A stretch of 64,000 bases of DNA from Pseudomonas sp. S09G 359. Its GTDB lineage: Bacteria > Pseudomonadota > Gammaproteobacteria > Pseudomonadales > Pseudomonadaceae. The first letter of the stretch is position 1. Every line of letters begins with the position of its first letter. The DNA is taken from the NCBI RefSeq assembly GCF_002843605.1, contig NZ_CP025263.1, forward strand, positions 2,323,501-2,387,500, written 5' to 3'. Positions 39,786 through 49,372 of the stretch are shown here, piece by piece. Under the pieces are notes generated by a model that was given only the letters and a program-made list of their open reading frames with translations, was not told the origin of the DNA and searched no databases. The translations under genes and the position numbers were made by a program.

Positions 39786-40081
39786 CCGGCGATCTCCTTG
39801 GCGGTGTTGAAGTCGACGCGGCGAGTGAACAGTTCCTTGGGGTCGAAGGTGCGCTGGACTTCATCGGTGACCGTGTGGCGCTCGGCGAGGAACCAGTAGC
39901 TGGATGGCGTGTGCATCCACCATTCGCACACCACGCCGGCAAGGTTGTCGGTGTTGAACACGTAGTCGGCCCATTCGGCATCGCTGCAGTTGATCGGGTC
40001 GGGCATTGGCTTGAATTCGCCGCCATAGGTGAACTCGCTGATATTGCGCGGCCCGTTGAGCGGGCACGTCATGATTTTCAT
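39782..40081 (-). CDS. mgdB: Sarcosine oxidase delta-like subunit (probable MgdB) lacking a zinc cysteine
   Basis: This 99-residue protein matches the delta subunit (NISEFTYGGEF, then DAEWADYVFNTDN). Canonical SoxD starts with a CPHCG zinc site; here it reads CPLNG, so the second cysteine is Asn. This points to a diverged paralogue with a changed or absent zinc site. It lies 13 bases after the beta-like gene and overlaps the alpha-like gene by 4 bases. Confidence 0.82.
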   Translation of the reverse strand: MKIMTCPLNGPRNISEFTYGGEFKPMPDPINCSDAEWADYVFNTDNLAGVVCEWWMHTPSSYWFLAERHTVTDEVQRTFDPKELFTRRVDFNTAKEIAG

Positions 40082-40094
40082 AGTCCGCTCTCCA

Positions 40095-41336
40095 TCAGTG
40101 GCTGGCCGCCGTGGCGCCCATTTCGTTGACTTGCTGAAAGGTCGAGAAGCGTTCGAGGCCGAACGGCTTGATCAGCTCCGGGACCTTGCCGCCGCTGGCA
40201 ACCAGCTCGGCCATGGTCTTGCCGCAGATCGGCGTGGCCTTGAAGCCCCAGGTGCCCCAGCCGGCATCGAGGTAGTAATTCTTCACTGGCGACAGGCCCA
40301 TGATCGGGCTGTAGTCGGGGGTCATGTCGGTGATACCGGCCCACTGGCGCATCAACTTGGCGTTGGCCAGGAACGGGAACATCTCGATGGCGTGGGCCAG
40401 CAGGCTTTCCTTCAGGTCCAAGGTGGAGCGTGTGTTGAACAGCGGGTAGGGGTCGGAACCGCCGCCGAATACCACTTCGCCACGGCTGGTCTGCTGCACG
40501 TAGCAGTGCAGCGCCGAGGAACTCACCAGCGGGTCGAGGAACGGCTTGAACGGTTGGGTGACCATGGCCTGCAGCGGGAAGGTCTGGATCGGCGAGCGGA
40601 TGCCGGCCTTGGCCATCAGCAACGAGCTGTGCCCGGCAATCGCCTGCACCGCGCAACCGCATTGAATGGTGCCGCGATTGGTCTTCACGGCGGTGATGGC
40701 GCCGTTCTCGATCACCAGGTCTTGCACTTCGGTGAGCTGATGGATTTCCACGCCACGCTTGGCCGCCTGCTTGGCGTAGCCCCAGGCCACGGCGTCGTGG
40801 CGCGCGGTGGCGCCGTCGATATGCCAGAGCCCGGCGATCACCGGCAAGTGGCCGGGGTCGAGGTTGAGGCTGGGCACCAGTTCGCGGATCTGCTGGCGGT
40901 CGATCATCTCGGTGCGCCCGCCGAAGTGCTTGTTGACCTCGGCGCGCTGGCGAAACGAACGCACGGTGGCGTCGGTGTGGGCCAGGGTCAGTTGGCCGCG
41001 CTCGGAGTACATGATGTTGAAATCGAATTCATTCGACAGGCTCTGGAACATCTTCACCGACTCCGCATAAAAGCGTACGCCTTCGCTGGTGAGGTAGTTG
41101 GAGCGGATCACCGCGGTGTTGCGCGCGGTATTGCCGCCGCCCAGGTAGCCCTTTTCGAGCACGGCAATGTTGCTGATGCCGTGGTACTTGGCCAGGTAAT
41201 AGGCCGTCGCCAGGCCGTGGCCGCCGGCGCCGATAATCACCACGTCATAACGCGGCTTGAGTTCCTTGGGCGGTGGCAGGTCCACCTCCACCGGGTACTC
41301 CGAACTCAGCCCGTACTTCAATAGATTGAATGGCAT
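40095..41336 (-). CDS. mgdA: Sarcosine oxidase beta-like subunit (probable MgdA)
   Basis: This 413-residue FAD-dependent subunit has the dinucleotide-binding motif [24 protein letters not shown] and the SoxB pattern [22 protein letters not shown], then [17 protein letters not shown]. It would oxidise the N-methyl group of sarcosine or N-methylglutamate. The ATG at 41336 gives the typical start; a longer ORF to 41567 is a shadow of folD. The folD stop lies 19 bases inside it. Confidence 0.83.
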   Translation of the reverse strand: MPFNLLKYGLSSEYPVEVDLPPPKELKPRYDVVIIGAGGHGLATAYYLAKYHGISNIAVLEKGYLGGGNTARNTAVIRSNYLTSEGVRFYAESVKMFQSLSNEFDFNIMYSERGQLTLAHTDATVRSFRQRAEVNKHFGGRTEMIDRQQIRELVPSLNLDPGHLPVIAGLWHIDGATARHDAVAWGYAKQAAKRGVEIHQLTEVQDLVIENGAITAVKTNRGTIQCGCAVQAIAGHSSLLMAKAGIRSPIQTFPLQAMVTQPFKPFLDPLVSSSALHCYVQQTSRGEVVFGGGSDPYPLFNTRSTLDLKESLLAHAIEMFPFLANAKLMRQWAGITDMTPDYSPIMGLSPVKNYYLDAGWGTWGFKATPICGKTMAELVASGGKVPELIKPFGLERFSTFQQVNEMGATAASH

Positions 41337-42223
41337 ACGGCCTCCGATTGGCTGCGTAGGGCGTGGTGTTGCGCGAGGGCGGCAGCCACGGTGTTTTTCA
41401 TCAGGAAGGCAATCGTCATCGGGCCGACACCGCCGGGCACCGGGGTGATGGCGGCGACGTGGGGCAGGGCGGCGTCGAAGTCGACATCGCCGACCAGGCG
41501 GCTGCGGCCGTCGTCGTCGATACGGTTGATGCCGACGTCGATCACCACCGCGCCGGGCTTCAACCAACTGGCGTCAATCAGGCGTGCGCGACCCACGGCG
41601 GCGATCACGATATCGGCCTGTCGGCACAGGGCCTGGGCGTTGTGGCTGCGCGAATGCAGCACCGTCACCGAGCAATCCGCCTGCAGCAGCAGCGCGGCCA
41701 TGGGTTTGCCGACGATGTTCGAGCGGCCGACCACTACCGCGTGTTTGCCGCGCAGGTTGCCGAGGGTCTGTTCGAGCAAATACAGGCAGCCACTGGGCGT
41801 GCACGGCGTGAGTACCGCGCGCCCCTGGCTGAGGCCGCCGACGTTCTGGCTGTGAAAACCGTCCACGTCCTTGTCCGGCGCAATGGCTTCGAGGGCGCGC
41901 AGTTCGTCGATCTGCGCCGGCAGCGGCAGTTGCAGGAGGATGCCGTGGATCGCCGGGTTGGCGTTCAGTTGGCCGATCAGAATCAGCAATTGCTCGGTGC
42001 TGGTGTCGCTGGGCAGGCGGTGTTCCAGGGAGCGAATACCCACCTCATCGGCGCGCAGGATCTTGTTGCGCACATAGACCTGGCTGGCGGCGTCGCTGCC
42101 CACCAGGATCACCGCCAGCGCCGGTTGAATAGCTTGCGCGTGCAGGCGCGTAACGTCGTCGCGCACTTGCAGCAGCACCCGCGCGGCGGCGGCTTTGCCG
42201 TCGATCAGTTTGGATGCGCTCAC
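41318..42223 (-). CDS. folD: FolD (copy 1), methylene-THF dehydrogenase/cyclohydrolase
   Basis: This 301-residue bifunctional enzyme oxidises methylene-tetrahydrofolate to formyl-tetrahydrofolate. Motifs include [14 protein letters not shown], the NADP-binding [17 protein letters not shown] and [19 protein letters not shown]. Start is GTG at 42223, overlapping the purU stop. Position between purU and the demethylating oxidase fits recycling of C1 units from methylamine. A second copy is at 50836. Confidence 0.92.
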   Translation of the reverse strand: MSASKLIDGKAAAARVLLQVRDDVTRLHAQAIQPALAVILVGSDAASQVYVRNKILRADEVGIRSLEHRLPSDTSTEQLLILIGQLNANPAIHGILLQLPLPAQIDELRALEAIAPDKDVDGFHSQNVGGLSQGRAVLTPCTPSGCLYLLEQTLGNLRGKHAVVVGRSNIVGKPMAALLLQADCSVTVLHSRSHNAQALCRQADIVIAAVGRARLIDASWLKPGAVVIDVGINRIDDDGRSRLVGDVDFDAALPHVAAITPVPGGVGPMTIAFLMKNTVAAALAQHHALRSQSEAVCHSIY

Positions 42224-43086
42224 CGGAACACCACCGTTCTGTCCTGGTTGAGGAACACCCGATGTTCCAGGTGGTACTTGACCGCCTTGGACAGGGCCAC
42301 GGTTTCGGTGTCACGGCCGATGGCGACCAGGTCGTCGGGCTTGTACACGTGGTCCACGCGTTGTACTTCCTGTTCGATGATCGGGCCCTCATCCAGGTCG
42401 CTGGTGACGTAGTGCGCGGTGGCGCCGATCAGCTTCACCCCGCGTTGGTAGGCCTGGTGGTAAGGCTTGGCGCCTTTGAAACCGGGCAGGAACGAGTGGT
42501 GGATATTGATCGCCCGCCCCGACAGTTGCCGGCACAGGTCGTCGGAGAGGATCTGCATGTAGCGGGCCAATACCACCAGCTCGGTGCGGGTGTCATCCAC
42601 CACTTTCATCAGCTCGGCTTCCTGGGCGGCCTTGTTGTCCTTGGCCACGGGCAGGTAGATAAAGCGGATACCTTCGCGCTCGGCCATGGGCCGCAGGTCG
42701 AGGTGGTTGGAGACGATGGCGGTGATGGTCATGTCCATCTCGCCCTTGTGGTAGCGGTAGAGCAGGTCGGTGAGGCAGTGGTCGAACTTGCTGACCATCA
42801 GCATCACGCGCATGGGTTCGCGGGTGTCGTGCAGTTCCCACTGCATGTCGAAGGCTTGGGCGACGTCGGCGAAACCGTCGCGGATCTGTTGCAGGTCGCC
42901 GGTGTGGCCGTCGTTGAAGCGGAACACGGCGCGCATGAAGAAGCGGCCGCTGAAGTCATCGTCAAACTGCGCCATCTCCCCGATGTAGCACGCGTTGTCC
43001 GCCAGGTAGGTGGTAACGGCGGCGACGATGCCGGACACGGCGGGACACGTGACCTTGATGATGAAATGGTTTTTTTCGTGTTGCAT
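42220..43086 (-). CDS. purU: PurU (copy 1), formyltetrahydrofolate deformylase
   Basis: This 288-residue enzyme hydrolyses formyl-tetrahydrofolate to formate and tetrahydrofolate. It has an N-terminal ACT domain and a formyltransferase-like domain with [20 protein letters not shown] and [19 protein letters not shown]. It heads the purU-folD-mgdABCD operon. Upstream, a dyad containing TTAGGAATAAAA (43176) is shared with the gmaS promoter. A paralogue is at 57244. Confidence 0.92.
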   Translation of the reverse strand: MQHEKNHFIIKVTCPAVSGIVAAVTTYLADNACYIGEMAQFDDDFSGRFFMRAVFRFNDGHTGDLQQIRDGFADVAQAFDMQWELHDTREPMRVMLMVSKFDHCLTDLLYRYHKGEMDMTITAIVSNHLDLRPMAEREGIRFIYLPVAKDNKAAQEAELMKVVDDTRTELVVLARYMQILSDDLCRQLSGRAINIHHSFLPGFKGAKPYHQAYQRGVKLIGATAHYVTSDLDEGPIIEQEVQRVDHVYKPDDLVAIGRDTETVALSKAVKYHLEHRVFLNQDRTVVFR

Positions 43087-43173
43087 GACACGTCCTCGGG
43101 ATGATGGCGGCAGCTCATCGCATAGCGAAAAAATGTCTGAGGACAGCAGGCTCGTTCCTTGAGCGCGTTTTCT

Positions 43174-43197
43174 TGTTAGGAATAAAATATTCCTGAA
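43174..43197 (-). promoter_or_regulatory. Dyad AGGAATAAAATATTCCT upstream of purU
   Basis: The palindrome AGGAA-TAAAATA-TTCCT lies about 90 bases upstream of purU. Twelve bases of it, TTAGGAATAAAA, recur exactly at 44827-44838 in the gmaS promoter. It is a candidate site for the XRE-cupin regulator between the two operons. Confidence 0.6.
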
Positions 43198-43287
43198 GTG
43201 GCTTTATAGGGGAATGGGGGCGGGGCGTCTAGGGTTTTTGGGAAAGTTTTTTAACTGAGGGGAATTTTTTGAGGCGCCTGGGGGGGC

Positions 43288-43996
43288 CATATCCGTTGCT
43301 GCGGTAACGGCTGCGTATGGTTCCGCTCTTACAGCGGGTCACTTTTGGAAGGACCCAAAAGTAACCAAAAGGTCCTCGCCCCACCACTCGGTGCCTCGCC
43401 TAGGCTCGGCATGCCCGTAATCCGACAGTGATGTGGGGGGCCGCCGCCACGCGCCATCCATGGCGCGGGGCGGCTAAACCGGCATCCCTGCCGGTTTACC
43501 CCCCACATCCCTGTCGAATTCCGGCCAGCGTGGTTGACGGGGCGATTTCAGATCAAAATCAAAAGCCAAAGCAGATCAAAAGCAGAGCACGGCGGCCTAG
43601 TAGCCGACCTGAGTGGTGTAGATCAAAAGCGCTGTTGCTTTGCTTTGTTTTTGCTGTGGCCCTTACATCCTTTTCGCTGACGAAGTCAGCGGTCTTTTGA
43701 TCTGCGCTTTTGATCTTGATTTTGATCTTGATCTTAGGCGCCCCGTTAAACACGCTGGCCGAACGCAGGCTTGAATTCGTGGGTAACCCGGCAGGACGCC
43801 GGGTTAGCCGCGATGGGCCAAGGATGGCCCATGGCGGCGGCCCACGGATTCAAGCCGGAGTGAGGGCACACCGAGCCTAGGCGAGGTGCCGAGTGTTGGG
43901 GCAAGAGCCCTTTTGGTTACTTTTGGGGCTCTTTTCCAAAAGTGACCCGCCGTAAGGGCGGAACCAATATCGGCCGTGACCGAAACAACGGATATG
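43288..43996. mobile_element. 709-bp noncoding element with long imperfect terminal inverted repeats
   Basis: The left end (CATATCCGTT at 43288) and right end (AACGGATATG ending 43996) begin imperfect inverted repeats of about 120-130 bases. These include CACTTTTGGAAGGACCCAAAAGTAACC on the left and its near-complement on the right, plus the CCGAGCCTAGGCGAGG core. Inside are further symmetric hairpins (AACCGGCAT-ATGCCGGTT type; ACCCGGC-GCCGGGT) and mirrored ATCAAAATCAAAAG / CTTTTGATCTTG tracts. No transposase or convincing ORF is present. It resembles large Pseudomonas intergenic repeats seen in related genomes. It fills nearly all of the 43087-44009 gap. Confidence 0.8.
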
Positions 43997-44009
43997 TACC
44001 CCAAAGAAC

Positions 44010-44615
44010 TCACTCCCCACCCCCCCCATAATTCATGATGGAAAGCAGCCGAATCGGCACCCGCACCAATTCCTCCGGCCCATGGGGAATCTCCCCCTCA
44101 AACGTCAGGCTATCCCCAGCTTCCATCCGATACAGCTGGTTCCCATGCCGGTAAATCAGCTCGCCTTCAAGCAGATGCAAAAACTCCGTGCCAGGGTGCG
44201 AGAACGTCGGAAACTCCTCGCTCGCATCATCCATGCTCACCATGTACGCCTCGAAGCTCTTCTTCGGCCCGCGCGTATGGTTGAGCAGGTGGTACGTATG
44301 GCCCTTCTCAGTCCCGCGGCGCACCACTTCCATGCCCTGGTCACCCTTGACCAGCAAAGCGCTGCCATCCTGCTGGTCATATTCACTGAACAACTTCGAC
44401 AGCGGCAGCCCCAGCACATCGCACAGGCGGCTCAGGGTGTCGAGGCTGGTGGACACCTGGGCGTTTTCGATCTTGCTCAACATGCCCTGGCTGATATCGG
44501 CGATTTTCGCCACATCGGACAGCTTGAGGTCCTGGGCCTGGCGTTGGCGCTTGATCTGCAAACCCAGGTATTGCTCGAGTTTGAGGCGGGGGGCGGTTTC
44601 GGTGGACATAGTCAT
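44010..44615 (-). CDS. XRE-family regulator with C-terminal cupin domain
   Basis: This protein of about 201 residues has an N-terminal helix-turn-helix (LGLQIKRQRQAQDLKLSDVAKIADISQGMLSKIENAQVSTSLDTL) and a C-terminal cupin barrel (FSHPGTEFLHLLEGELIYRHGNQLYRMEAGDSLTFEGEIPHGPEEL). ATG 44615 or 44609 may be the start; AGGA precedes both. It sits divergent from gmaS and downstream of the element separating it from the purU operon, so it is the best candidate regulator of both methylamine operons. The cupin probably binds a small ligand. Confidence 0.85.
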   Translation of the reverse strand: MTMSTETAPRLKLEQYLGLQIKRQRQAQDLKLSDVAKIADISQGMLSKIENAQVSTSLDTLSRLCDVLGLPLSKLFSEYDQQDGSALLVKGDQGMEVVRRGTEKGHTYHLLNHTRGPKKSFEAYMVSMDDASEEFPTFSHPGTEFLHLLEGELIYRHGNQLYRMEAGDSLTFEGEIPHGPEELVRVPIRLLSIMNYGGGGE

Positions 44616-44653
44616 CAGATCCTGCACGGTTTCCGTTCAGTAATATTAGTTTC

Positions 44654-44668
44654 GCACTAGGAATGTGC
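44654..44668 (+). promoter_or_regulatory. NtrC-like enhancer site upstream of gmaS
   Basis: GCACTAGGAATGTGC has the GCAC-N7-GTGC symmetry of NtrC sites and lies about 130 bases upstream of the sigma54 promoter at 44784. Confidence 0.6.
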
Positions 44669-44703
44669 AAGCCATGGCTCTTGGTGGCCGTCCCCGGTAG
44701 CGT

Positions 44704-44719
44704 ATTCCCACGGGGAAAA
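44704..44719. promoter_or_regulatory. TTCC-N5-GGAA dyad A (regulator/gmaS intergenic)
   Basis: ATTCCCACGGGGAAAA is a TTCC-N5-GGAA inverted repeat. The same pattern occurs at 44801 and in the dmm operon promoter at 61749. Confidence 0.5.
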
Positions 44720-44783
44720 GAATTTTCCCATATATACAGCACAAAAGCGCTTCCACCGGCATTTCAATCGCCCGCTCGCGAAT

Positions 44784-44800
44784 CTGGCAAGGGTCTTGCA
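44784..44800 (+). promoter_or_regulatory. Sigma54 promoter of the gmaS operon
   Basis: CTGGCAAGGGTCTTGCA matches the -24/-12 consensus (TGGCA, TTGCA), with GG and GC exactly 12 bases apart, 92 bases upstream of the gmaS start codon. It implies RpoN-dependent expression, consistent with use of methylamine as a nitrogen source. Confidence 0.82.
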
Positions 44801-44838
44801 TTCCTGTAAGGAAACTAACTTTCTTTTTAGGAATAAAA
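44801..44838. promoter_or_regulatory. TTCC-N5-GGAA dyad B and TTAGGAATAAAA word in the gmaS leader
   Basis: TTCCTGTAAGGAA (44801-44813) begins directly after the sigma54 -12 element. TTAGGAATAAAA (44827-44838) repeats the purU upstream word. Both would overlap or follow the transcription start, a position suited to repression. Confidence 0.55.
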
Positions 44839-44891
44839 AGACAGCCAAGGCCCATCCACACTGTTTTGCCTTTCGCGAGGAGTGACGAGCA

Positions 44892-46226
44892 ATGTTGCCA
44901 GCAGAAACCCAGCGCATCATCGACAAGCACGGGATCAAGTACGTGCTTGCGCAATTTGTGGATATACACGGTGCGGCCAAGACCAAGTCGGTGCCCATCT
45001 GCGGGCTCAAGACGGTGGCCGAAGAGGGGGCCGGGTTCGCCGGGTTCGCCATCAGCGGCATGGGCATGGAACCCCATGGGCCGGACTTCATGGCGCGGGG
45101 CGATCTGTCGACCTTGACGCCGGTACCGTGGCAGCCGGGGTACGGGCGGGTGGTGTGCGTCGGCCATGTGGACGGCCAACCCCATCCCTATGACAGCCGC
45201 TACGTGCTGCAACAACAGGTGCAGCGCCTGCAGGACAAAGGCTGGACGCTGAACACCGGCCTGGAACCCGAGTTCAACCTGATGCGCCGCGACGAGCAGG
45301 GCAAGCTGCAACTGGTCGACCCCAGCGACAACCTCGACAAGCCTTGCTACGACTACAAGGGCCTGTCGCGTTCGCGTGTGTTCCTCGAGCGCCTGACCGA
45401 AGCCTTGCAGGCCGTGGATTTCGAGGTCTACCAAATCGACCACGAAGACGCCAACGGCCAGTTCGAGATCAACTACACCTACAGCGACGCCCTGACCTCG
45501 GCCGACCGTTTCACGTTTTTCCGCATGGCCGCCGGCGAGATCGCCAATGACCTCGGCATGATCTGCTCCTTCATGCCCAAGCCGGACCCGAAACGCGCCG
45601 GCAACGGCATGCACTTTCACCTGTCGATCAGCAGCGCCGAAAACAAGAACCTGTTCCATGACGCCAGCGACCCGAGCGGCATGGGCCTGTCGAAACTGGC
45701 CTACCACTTCGCCGCCGGCTTGCTCGCCCATGGCCCGGCGCTATGTGCGTTCGCTGCACCCACGGTCAACTCCTACAAGCGTCTGGTGGTCGGCAACTCG
45801 TTGTCCGGCGCCACCTGGGCCCCGGCTTTTATTGCCTTTGGCGCCAACAACCGCTCGGCCATGGTGCGGGTGCCGTATGGCCGCCTGGAGTTCCGCCTGC
45901 CGGATGCCGGCTGCAACCCGTATCTGGTCAGCGCGGCAATCATCGCGGCGGGCCTGGACGGCATCGACCGGCAGCTGGAAATCGACCACGTCTGCAACGA
46001 AAACCTCTACAGCCTGAGCCTTGAGCAGATCGCCGAGCGCGGCATCAAGACCCTGCCGCAATCGCTCAAGGAAGCCTGCGACGCGCTGGAGGCCGACCCG
46101 CTGTTCGCCGAAGTGCTCGGCCCGCAGATCGTGGGCGAGTTCATCAAGCTCAAGCGCATGGAGTGGGTGGAATACAGCCGCCATGTGAGCGACTGGGAAA
46201 TCCAGCGCTATACCGAATTTTTCTGA
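44892..46226 (+). CDS. gmaS: GmaS, gamma-glutamylmethylamide synthetase (glutamine synthetase-like)
   Basis: This 444-residue glutamine-synthetase family enzyme ligates methylamine to glutamate with ATP. It has the family elements [54 protein letters not shown] and the arginine-rich [15 protein letters not shown]. The next three genes encode N-methylglutamate synthase subunits, which supports this over ordinary glutamine synthesis. It is preceded by a sigma54 promoter and an NtrC-like site. ATG 44892 has GGAG upstream. Confidence 0.85.
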   Translation: MLPAETQRIIDKHGIKYVLAQFVDIHGAAKTKSVPICGLKTVAEEGAGFAGFAISGMGMEPHGPDFMARGDLSTLTPVPWQPGYGRVVCVGHVDGQPHPYDSRYVLQQQVQRLQDKGWTLNTGLEPEFNLMRRDEQGKLQLVDPSDNLDKPCYDYKGLSRSRVFLERLTEALQAVDFEVYQIDHEDANGQFEINYTYSDALTSADRFTFFRMAAGEIANDLGMICSFMPKPDPKRAGNGMHFHLSISSAENKNLFHDASDPSGMGLSKLAYHFAAGLLAHGPALCAFAAPTVNSYKRLVVGNSLSGATWAPAFIAFGANNRSAMVRVPYGRLEFRLPDAGCNPYLVSAAIIAAGLDGIDRQLEIDHVCNENLYSLSLEQIAERGIKTLPQSLKEACDALEADPLFAEVLGPQIVGEFIKLKRMEWVEYSRHVSDWEIQRYTEFF

Positions 46227-46248
46227 CACCGTGTGACGGAGACTGGAT

Positions 46249-47154
46249 ATGTGTGGAATCGTAGGCCTGTACCTGAAAAATCCCCGACTGGAACCCCAGC
46301 TCGGCCAGCTGTTTGAACCCATGCTGCAAGCCATGACCGACCGTGGCCCGGACAGCGCAGGGTTTGCGATCTACGGCGATGAAGTCGCCGACGGCTGGGT
46401 CAAGCTGACCCTGCAAGCCACCACCGAAGCCTTCGACTGGAAAGGCCTGATGGGCGAACTGGAAGGGCGCCTGGGCTGCTCGCTGGACTGGTTCCAGAAC
46501 GCCAGTGCGGCCGTGTTGAAGATCCACGCCGACGAGTCGCCGGTGCGCCTGGCCCTGGCCGAGCTGGCGCCGAGCGTGCGCATCATGAGTGCGGGGCAGA
46601 GCATCGAGATCCTCAAGGGCATGGGCCTGCCCGAGGAAATTTCCCAGCGCTTCGGCCTCGCGGGCATGCAGGGTAGCCACATCATCGGCCACACCCGCAT
46701 GGCTACCGAAAGCGCGGTGACCATGGAAGGCAGCCACCCGTTTTCCACCGGTGCCGACCTGTGCCTGGTGCACAACGGCTCGCTGTCCAACCACTTCCGC
46801 CTGCGCCAGGAACTCAAGCGCGAAGGCATTCATTTCGAAACCGACAACGACACCGAAGTCGCCGCCGGCTACCTGACCTGGCGCCTGCAACAGGGCGACT
46901 CGCTCAAAGACGCGCTGGACCATGCCCTGGAAGACCTCGACGGCTTCTTTACCTTTGCCATCGGCACGCGCAACGGTTTTGCGGTGATCCGCGACCCAAT
47001 CGCCTGCAAGCCGGCGATCCTCGCCGAAACCGACGACTACGTGGCCATGGCCTCCGAGTACCAGGCGCTGTCGAGCCTGCCGGGCATCGAGAACGCGCGT
47101 ATCTGGGAGCCGGCACCGGCCACGTTGTACATCTGGGAACGCCAGTCAGCTTAA
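46249..47154 (+). CDS. mgsA: MgsA, class II glutamine amidotransferase subunit of N-methylglutamate synthase
   Basis: This 301-residue protein begins MCGIVGLYLKNP, with the Cys2 nucleophile of class II amidotransferases, and continues with GPDSAGFAIYGDE, HTRMATESAVTMEGSHPF and VHNGSLSNHFRLRQEL. It would release methylamine from gamma-glutamylmethylamide and channel it to the synthase subunit. Homologues are also named GlxB. It is 22 bases after gmaS. Confidence 0.85.
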   Translation: MCGIVGLYLKNPRLEPQLGQLFEPMLQAMTDRGPDSAGFAIYGDEVADGWVKLTLQATTEAFDWKGLMGELEGRLGCSLDWFQNASAAVLKIHADESPVRLALAELAPSVRIMSAGQSIEILKGMGLPEEISQRFGLAGMQGSHIIGHTRMATESAVTMEGSHPFSTGADLCLVHNGSLSNHFRLRQELKREGIHFETDNDTEVAAGYLTWRLQQGDSLKDALDHALEDLDGFFTFAIGTRNGFAVIRDPIACKPAILAETDDYVAMASEYQALSSLPGIENARIWEPAPATLYIWERQSA

Positions 47155-47165
47155 GGAGCGCACAT

Positions 47166-47840
47166 ATGAAAACCATCGATCTTTCCACTGCCACCGTGCG
47201 TGACCTCAACCAGGCGCTGCATGCGCAGGTGCTCGACAGCGAGTGGCGCGTCACCCATTCCAACGGCAAGCACAACCTCGCCGTCGGCGTGAACCAGCCG
47301 GTGTCCATCGATATCGAGGGCCACGCCGGTTACTACTGCGCGGGCATGAACCAGCAGGCATCGATCACCGTGCACGGCAATGTCGGCGTGGGCTGTGCCG
47401 AGAACATGATGTCGGGTTCGGTGCGCGTTAAAGGCAGCGCCTCCCAGGCCGCCGGGGCCACGGCCCATGGCGGGCTGCTGGTGATTGAAGGCGACGCGGG
47501 CGCGCGTTGCGGTATTTCCATGAAGGGCATCGACATCGTAGTGGGCGGCAGCATCGGCCACATGAGCTGCTTCATGGGCCAGGCCGGGCGCCTGGTGGTG
47601 TGCGGGGATGCCGGCGATGCGCTGGGGGATTCGCTGTACGAAACCCACATCTACGTGAAGGGCACGGTGGAGTCACTGGGCTCGGACTGCGTCGAAAAAG
47701 AAATGCGCAGCGAGCACCTGCAAGAACTCCAGGAACTGCTCGACCGCGCCGGGTTCGCCCACCAGGCGGCGGACTTCAAGCGCTACGGCTCGGCCCGCCA
47801 GCTCTACAACTTCAAAGTCGACAACGCCTCCGCGTACTGA
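47166..47840 (+). CDS. mgsB: MgsB, glutamate-synthase C-terminal-like (GXGXG) subunit
   Basis: This 224-residue protein is a right-handed beta-helix GXGXG domain like the C-terminus of glutamate synthase (GHAGYYCAGMNQQASITVHG, VKGSASQAAGATAHGGLLVIEGDAGARCGISMKG). It is also called GlxC. ATG 47166 follows an AAGGAG site. It bridges the amidotransferase and FMN subunits. Confidence 0.85.
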   Translation: MKTIDLSTATVRDLNQALHAQVLDSEWRVTHSNGKHNLAVGVNQPVSIDIEGHAGYYCAGMNQQASITVHGNVGVGCAENMMSGSVRVKGSASQAAGATAHGGLLVIEGDAGARCGISMKGIDIVVGGSIGHMSCFMGQAGRLVVCGDAGDALGDSLYETHIYVKGTVESLGSDCVEKEMRSEHLQELQELLDRAGFAHQAADFKRYGSARQLYNFKVDNASAY

Positions 47841-47855
47841 TCCAGGAGCCACACC

Positions 47856-49178
47856 ATGACCGAACAAACCCCTCCGGTACTGCGCGAGTCGGCCACCTTC
47901 GACCGCCTGACCATCCAGGAAATCCAGCGTGCCGCCGAAACCGGCATCTACGACATTCGCGGCGGCGGCACCAAGCGCAAATTGCCGCACTTCGATGACT
48001 TGCTGCTGCTGGGCGCCAGCGTGTCGCGCTACCCACTGGAAGGCTATCGCGAGAAGTGCGGCACCGATGTGATCCTCGGCAACCGCTTCGCCAAGAAGCC
48101 GATCCACCTGAAGATCCCGGTGACCATTGCCGGCATGAGTTTCGGCGCGCTGTCGGCCAATGCCAAGGAAGCCCTGGGCCGTGGCGCGACCATCGCCGGC
48201 ACCAGCACCACCACCGGTGACGGCGGCATGACCCCGGAAGAGCGCGGCCAGTCCCAGCACCTGGTGTACCAGTACCTGCCGTCGCGCTACGGCATGAACC
48301 CGGACGACTTGCGCAAGGCCGACGCCATCGAAATCGTCCTTGGCCAGGGCGCCAAGCCCGGCGGTGGCGGCATGTTGCTCGGGATGAAAGTCACCGAACG
48401 CGTGGCCGGCATGCGTACCTTGCCGATCGGCGTGGACCAGCGCAGCGCCTGTCGCCACCCGGACTGGACCGGCCCGGACGACCTGGCGATCAAGATTGCC
48501 GAGCTGCGCGAAATCACCGATTGGGAAAAACCCATCTACGTGAAAATCGGCGCCAGCCGGCCGTATTACGACGTGAAACTGGCGGTCAAGGCCGGTGCCG
48601 ACGTGATCGTGCTGGACGGCATGCAAGGCGGCACGGCGGCGACCCAGGAAGTGTTTATCGAGCACGTGGGCATCCCGATTTTGTCGGCCATCCCGCAAGC
48701 GGTACAGGCTTTGCAAGAGATGGGCATGCACCGCAAGGTCCAGTTGATCGTGTCGGGCGGTATTCGTAACGGCGCCGACGTGGCCAAGGCCATGGCGATG
48801 GGCGCGGATGCGGTGGCCATCGGCACGGCCGCGCTGATTGCCCTGGGCGACAACCACCCACGCCTGGATGCGGAGCTGAAAAAGATCGGCTCGGCGGCGG
48901 GGTTCTACGACGACTGGCAGAACGGCCGCGACCCGGCTGGCATCACCACCCAGGACCCGGAGCTGTCCAAGCGCCTGGACCCGGTGGAAGGCGGGCGCCG
49001 CCTGGCCAACTACCTGCGGGTGATGGTGTTGGAAGCCCAGACCATGGCCCGCGCGTGCGGCAAGTCGCACCTGCACAACCTCGACCCCGAGGACCTGGTG
49101 GCACTGACGGTAGAGTCGGCCGCCATGGCGCGGGTGCCGTTGGCCGGAACCAGTTGGGTGCCGGGTAGCGGTTACTGA
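47856..49178 (+). CDS. mgsC: MgsC, FMN-binding glutamate-synthase-like subunit of N-methylglutamate synthase
   Basis: This 440-residue protein resembles the FMN domain of glutamate synthase (MSFGALSANAKEALGRGATIAGTSTTTGDGGM, GQGAKPGGGGML, IYVKIGASRPYYDVKLAVKAGADVIVLDGMQGGTAAT). It would join methylamine and 2-oxoglutarate to form N-methylglutamate. Homologues are also named GlxD. It is 15 bases after mgsB. Confidence 0.86.
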   Translation: MTEQTPPVLRESATFDRLTIQEIQRAAETGIYDIRGGGTKRKLPHFDDLLLLGASVSRYPLEGYREKCGTDVILGNRFAKKPIHLKIPVTIAGMSFGALSANAKEALGRGATIAGTSTTTGDGGMTPEERGQSQHLVYQYLPSRYGMNPDDLRKADAIEIVLGQGAKPGGGGMLLGMKVTERVAGMRTLPIGVDQRSACRHPDWTGPDDLAIKIAELREITDWEKPIYVKIGASRPYYDVKLAVKAGADVIVLDGMQGGTAATQEVFIEHVGIPILSAIPQAVQALQEMGMHRKVQLIVSGGIRNGADVAKAMAMGADAVAIGTAALIALGDNHPRLDAELKKIGSAAGFYDDWQNGRDPAGITTQDPELSKRLDPVEGGRRLANYLRVMVLEAQTMARACGKSHLHNLDPEDLVALTVESAAMARVPLAGTSWVPGSGY

Positions 49179-49192
49179 GACTGGATGAAAAC

Positions 49193-49289
49193 CTGTGGCG
49201 AGGGAGCTTGCTCCCGTTCGAGTGCGCAGCGCTCGCAATGTTTTTGCGGCCGCTTCGCAGCCCAGCGCGAGCAAGCTCGCTCGCCACAG
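49193..49289. repeat. REPIN, GAGGGAGCTTGCTCCC/GAGCAAGCTCGCTC type
   Basis: CTGTGGCGAGGGAGCTTGCT and CGCGAGCAAGCTCGCTCGCCACA flank a spacer with GCAGCGCTCGC. It lies between mgsC and the amt gene. Confidence 0.85.
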
Positions 49290-49372
49290 ATCAACGAGCC
49301 CGCCAAGAGGCTCAGCTAATAACAATTGCTCACTGCCAGGCACATCCCATTTTTTTCGCAGGAGCTTTGAAC

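Noticed and set aside
43288..43996. Insertion sequence with a transposase
   Set aside because: No reading frame long enough or similar to a transposase is present.
43428..44013. Short ORFs of 64-90 codons within the 709-bp element
   Set aside because: They follow the inverted repeats and show no protein-like composition or start signals.
46249..49178. mgsABC as an ordinary glutamate synthase
   Set aside because: The domains are split over three small genes in the GlxBCD/MgsABC order directly after gmaS, unlike gltBD.
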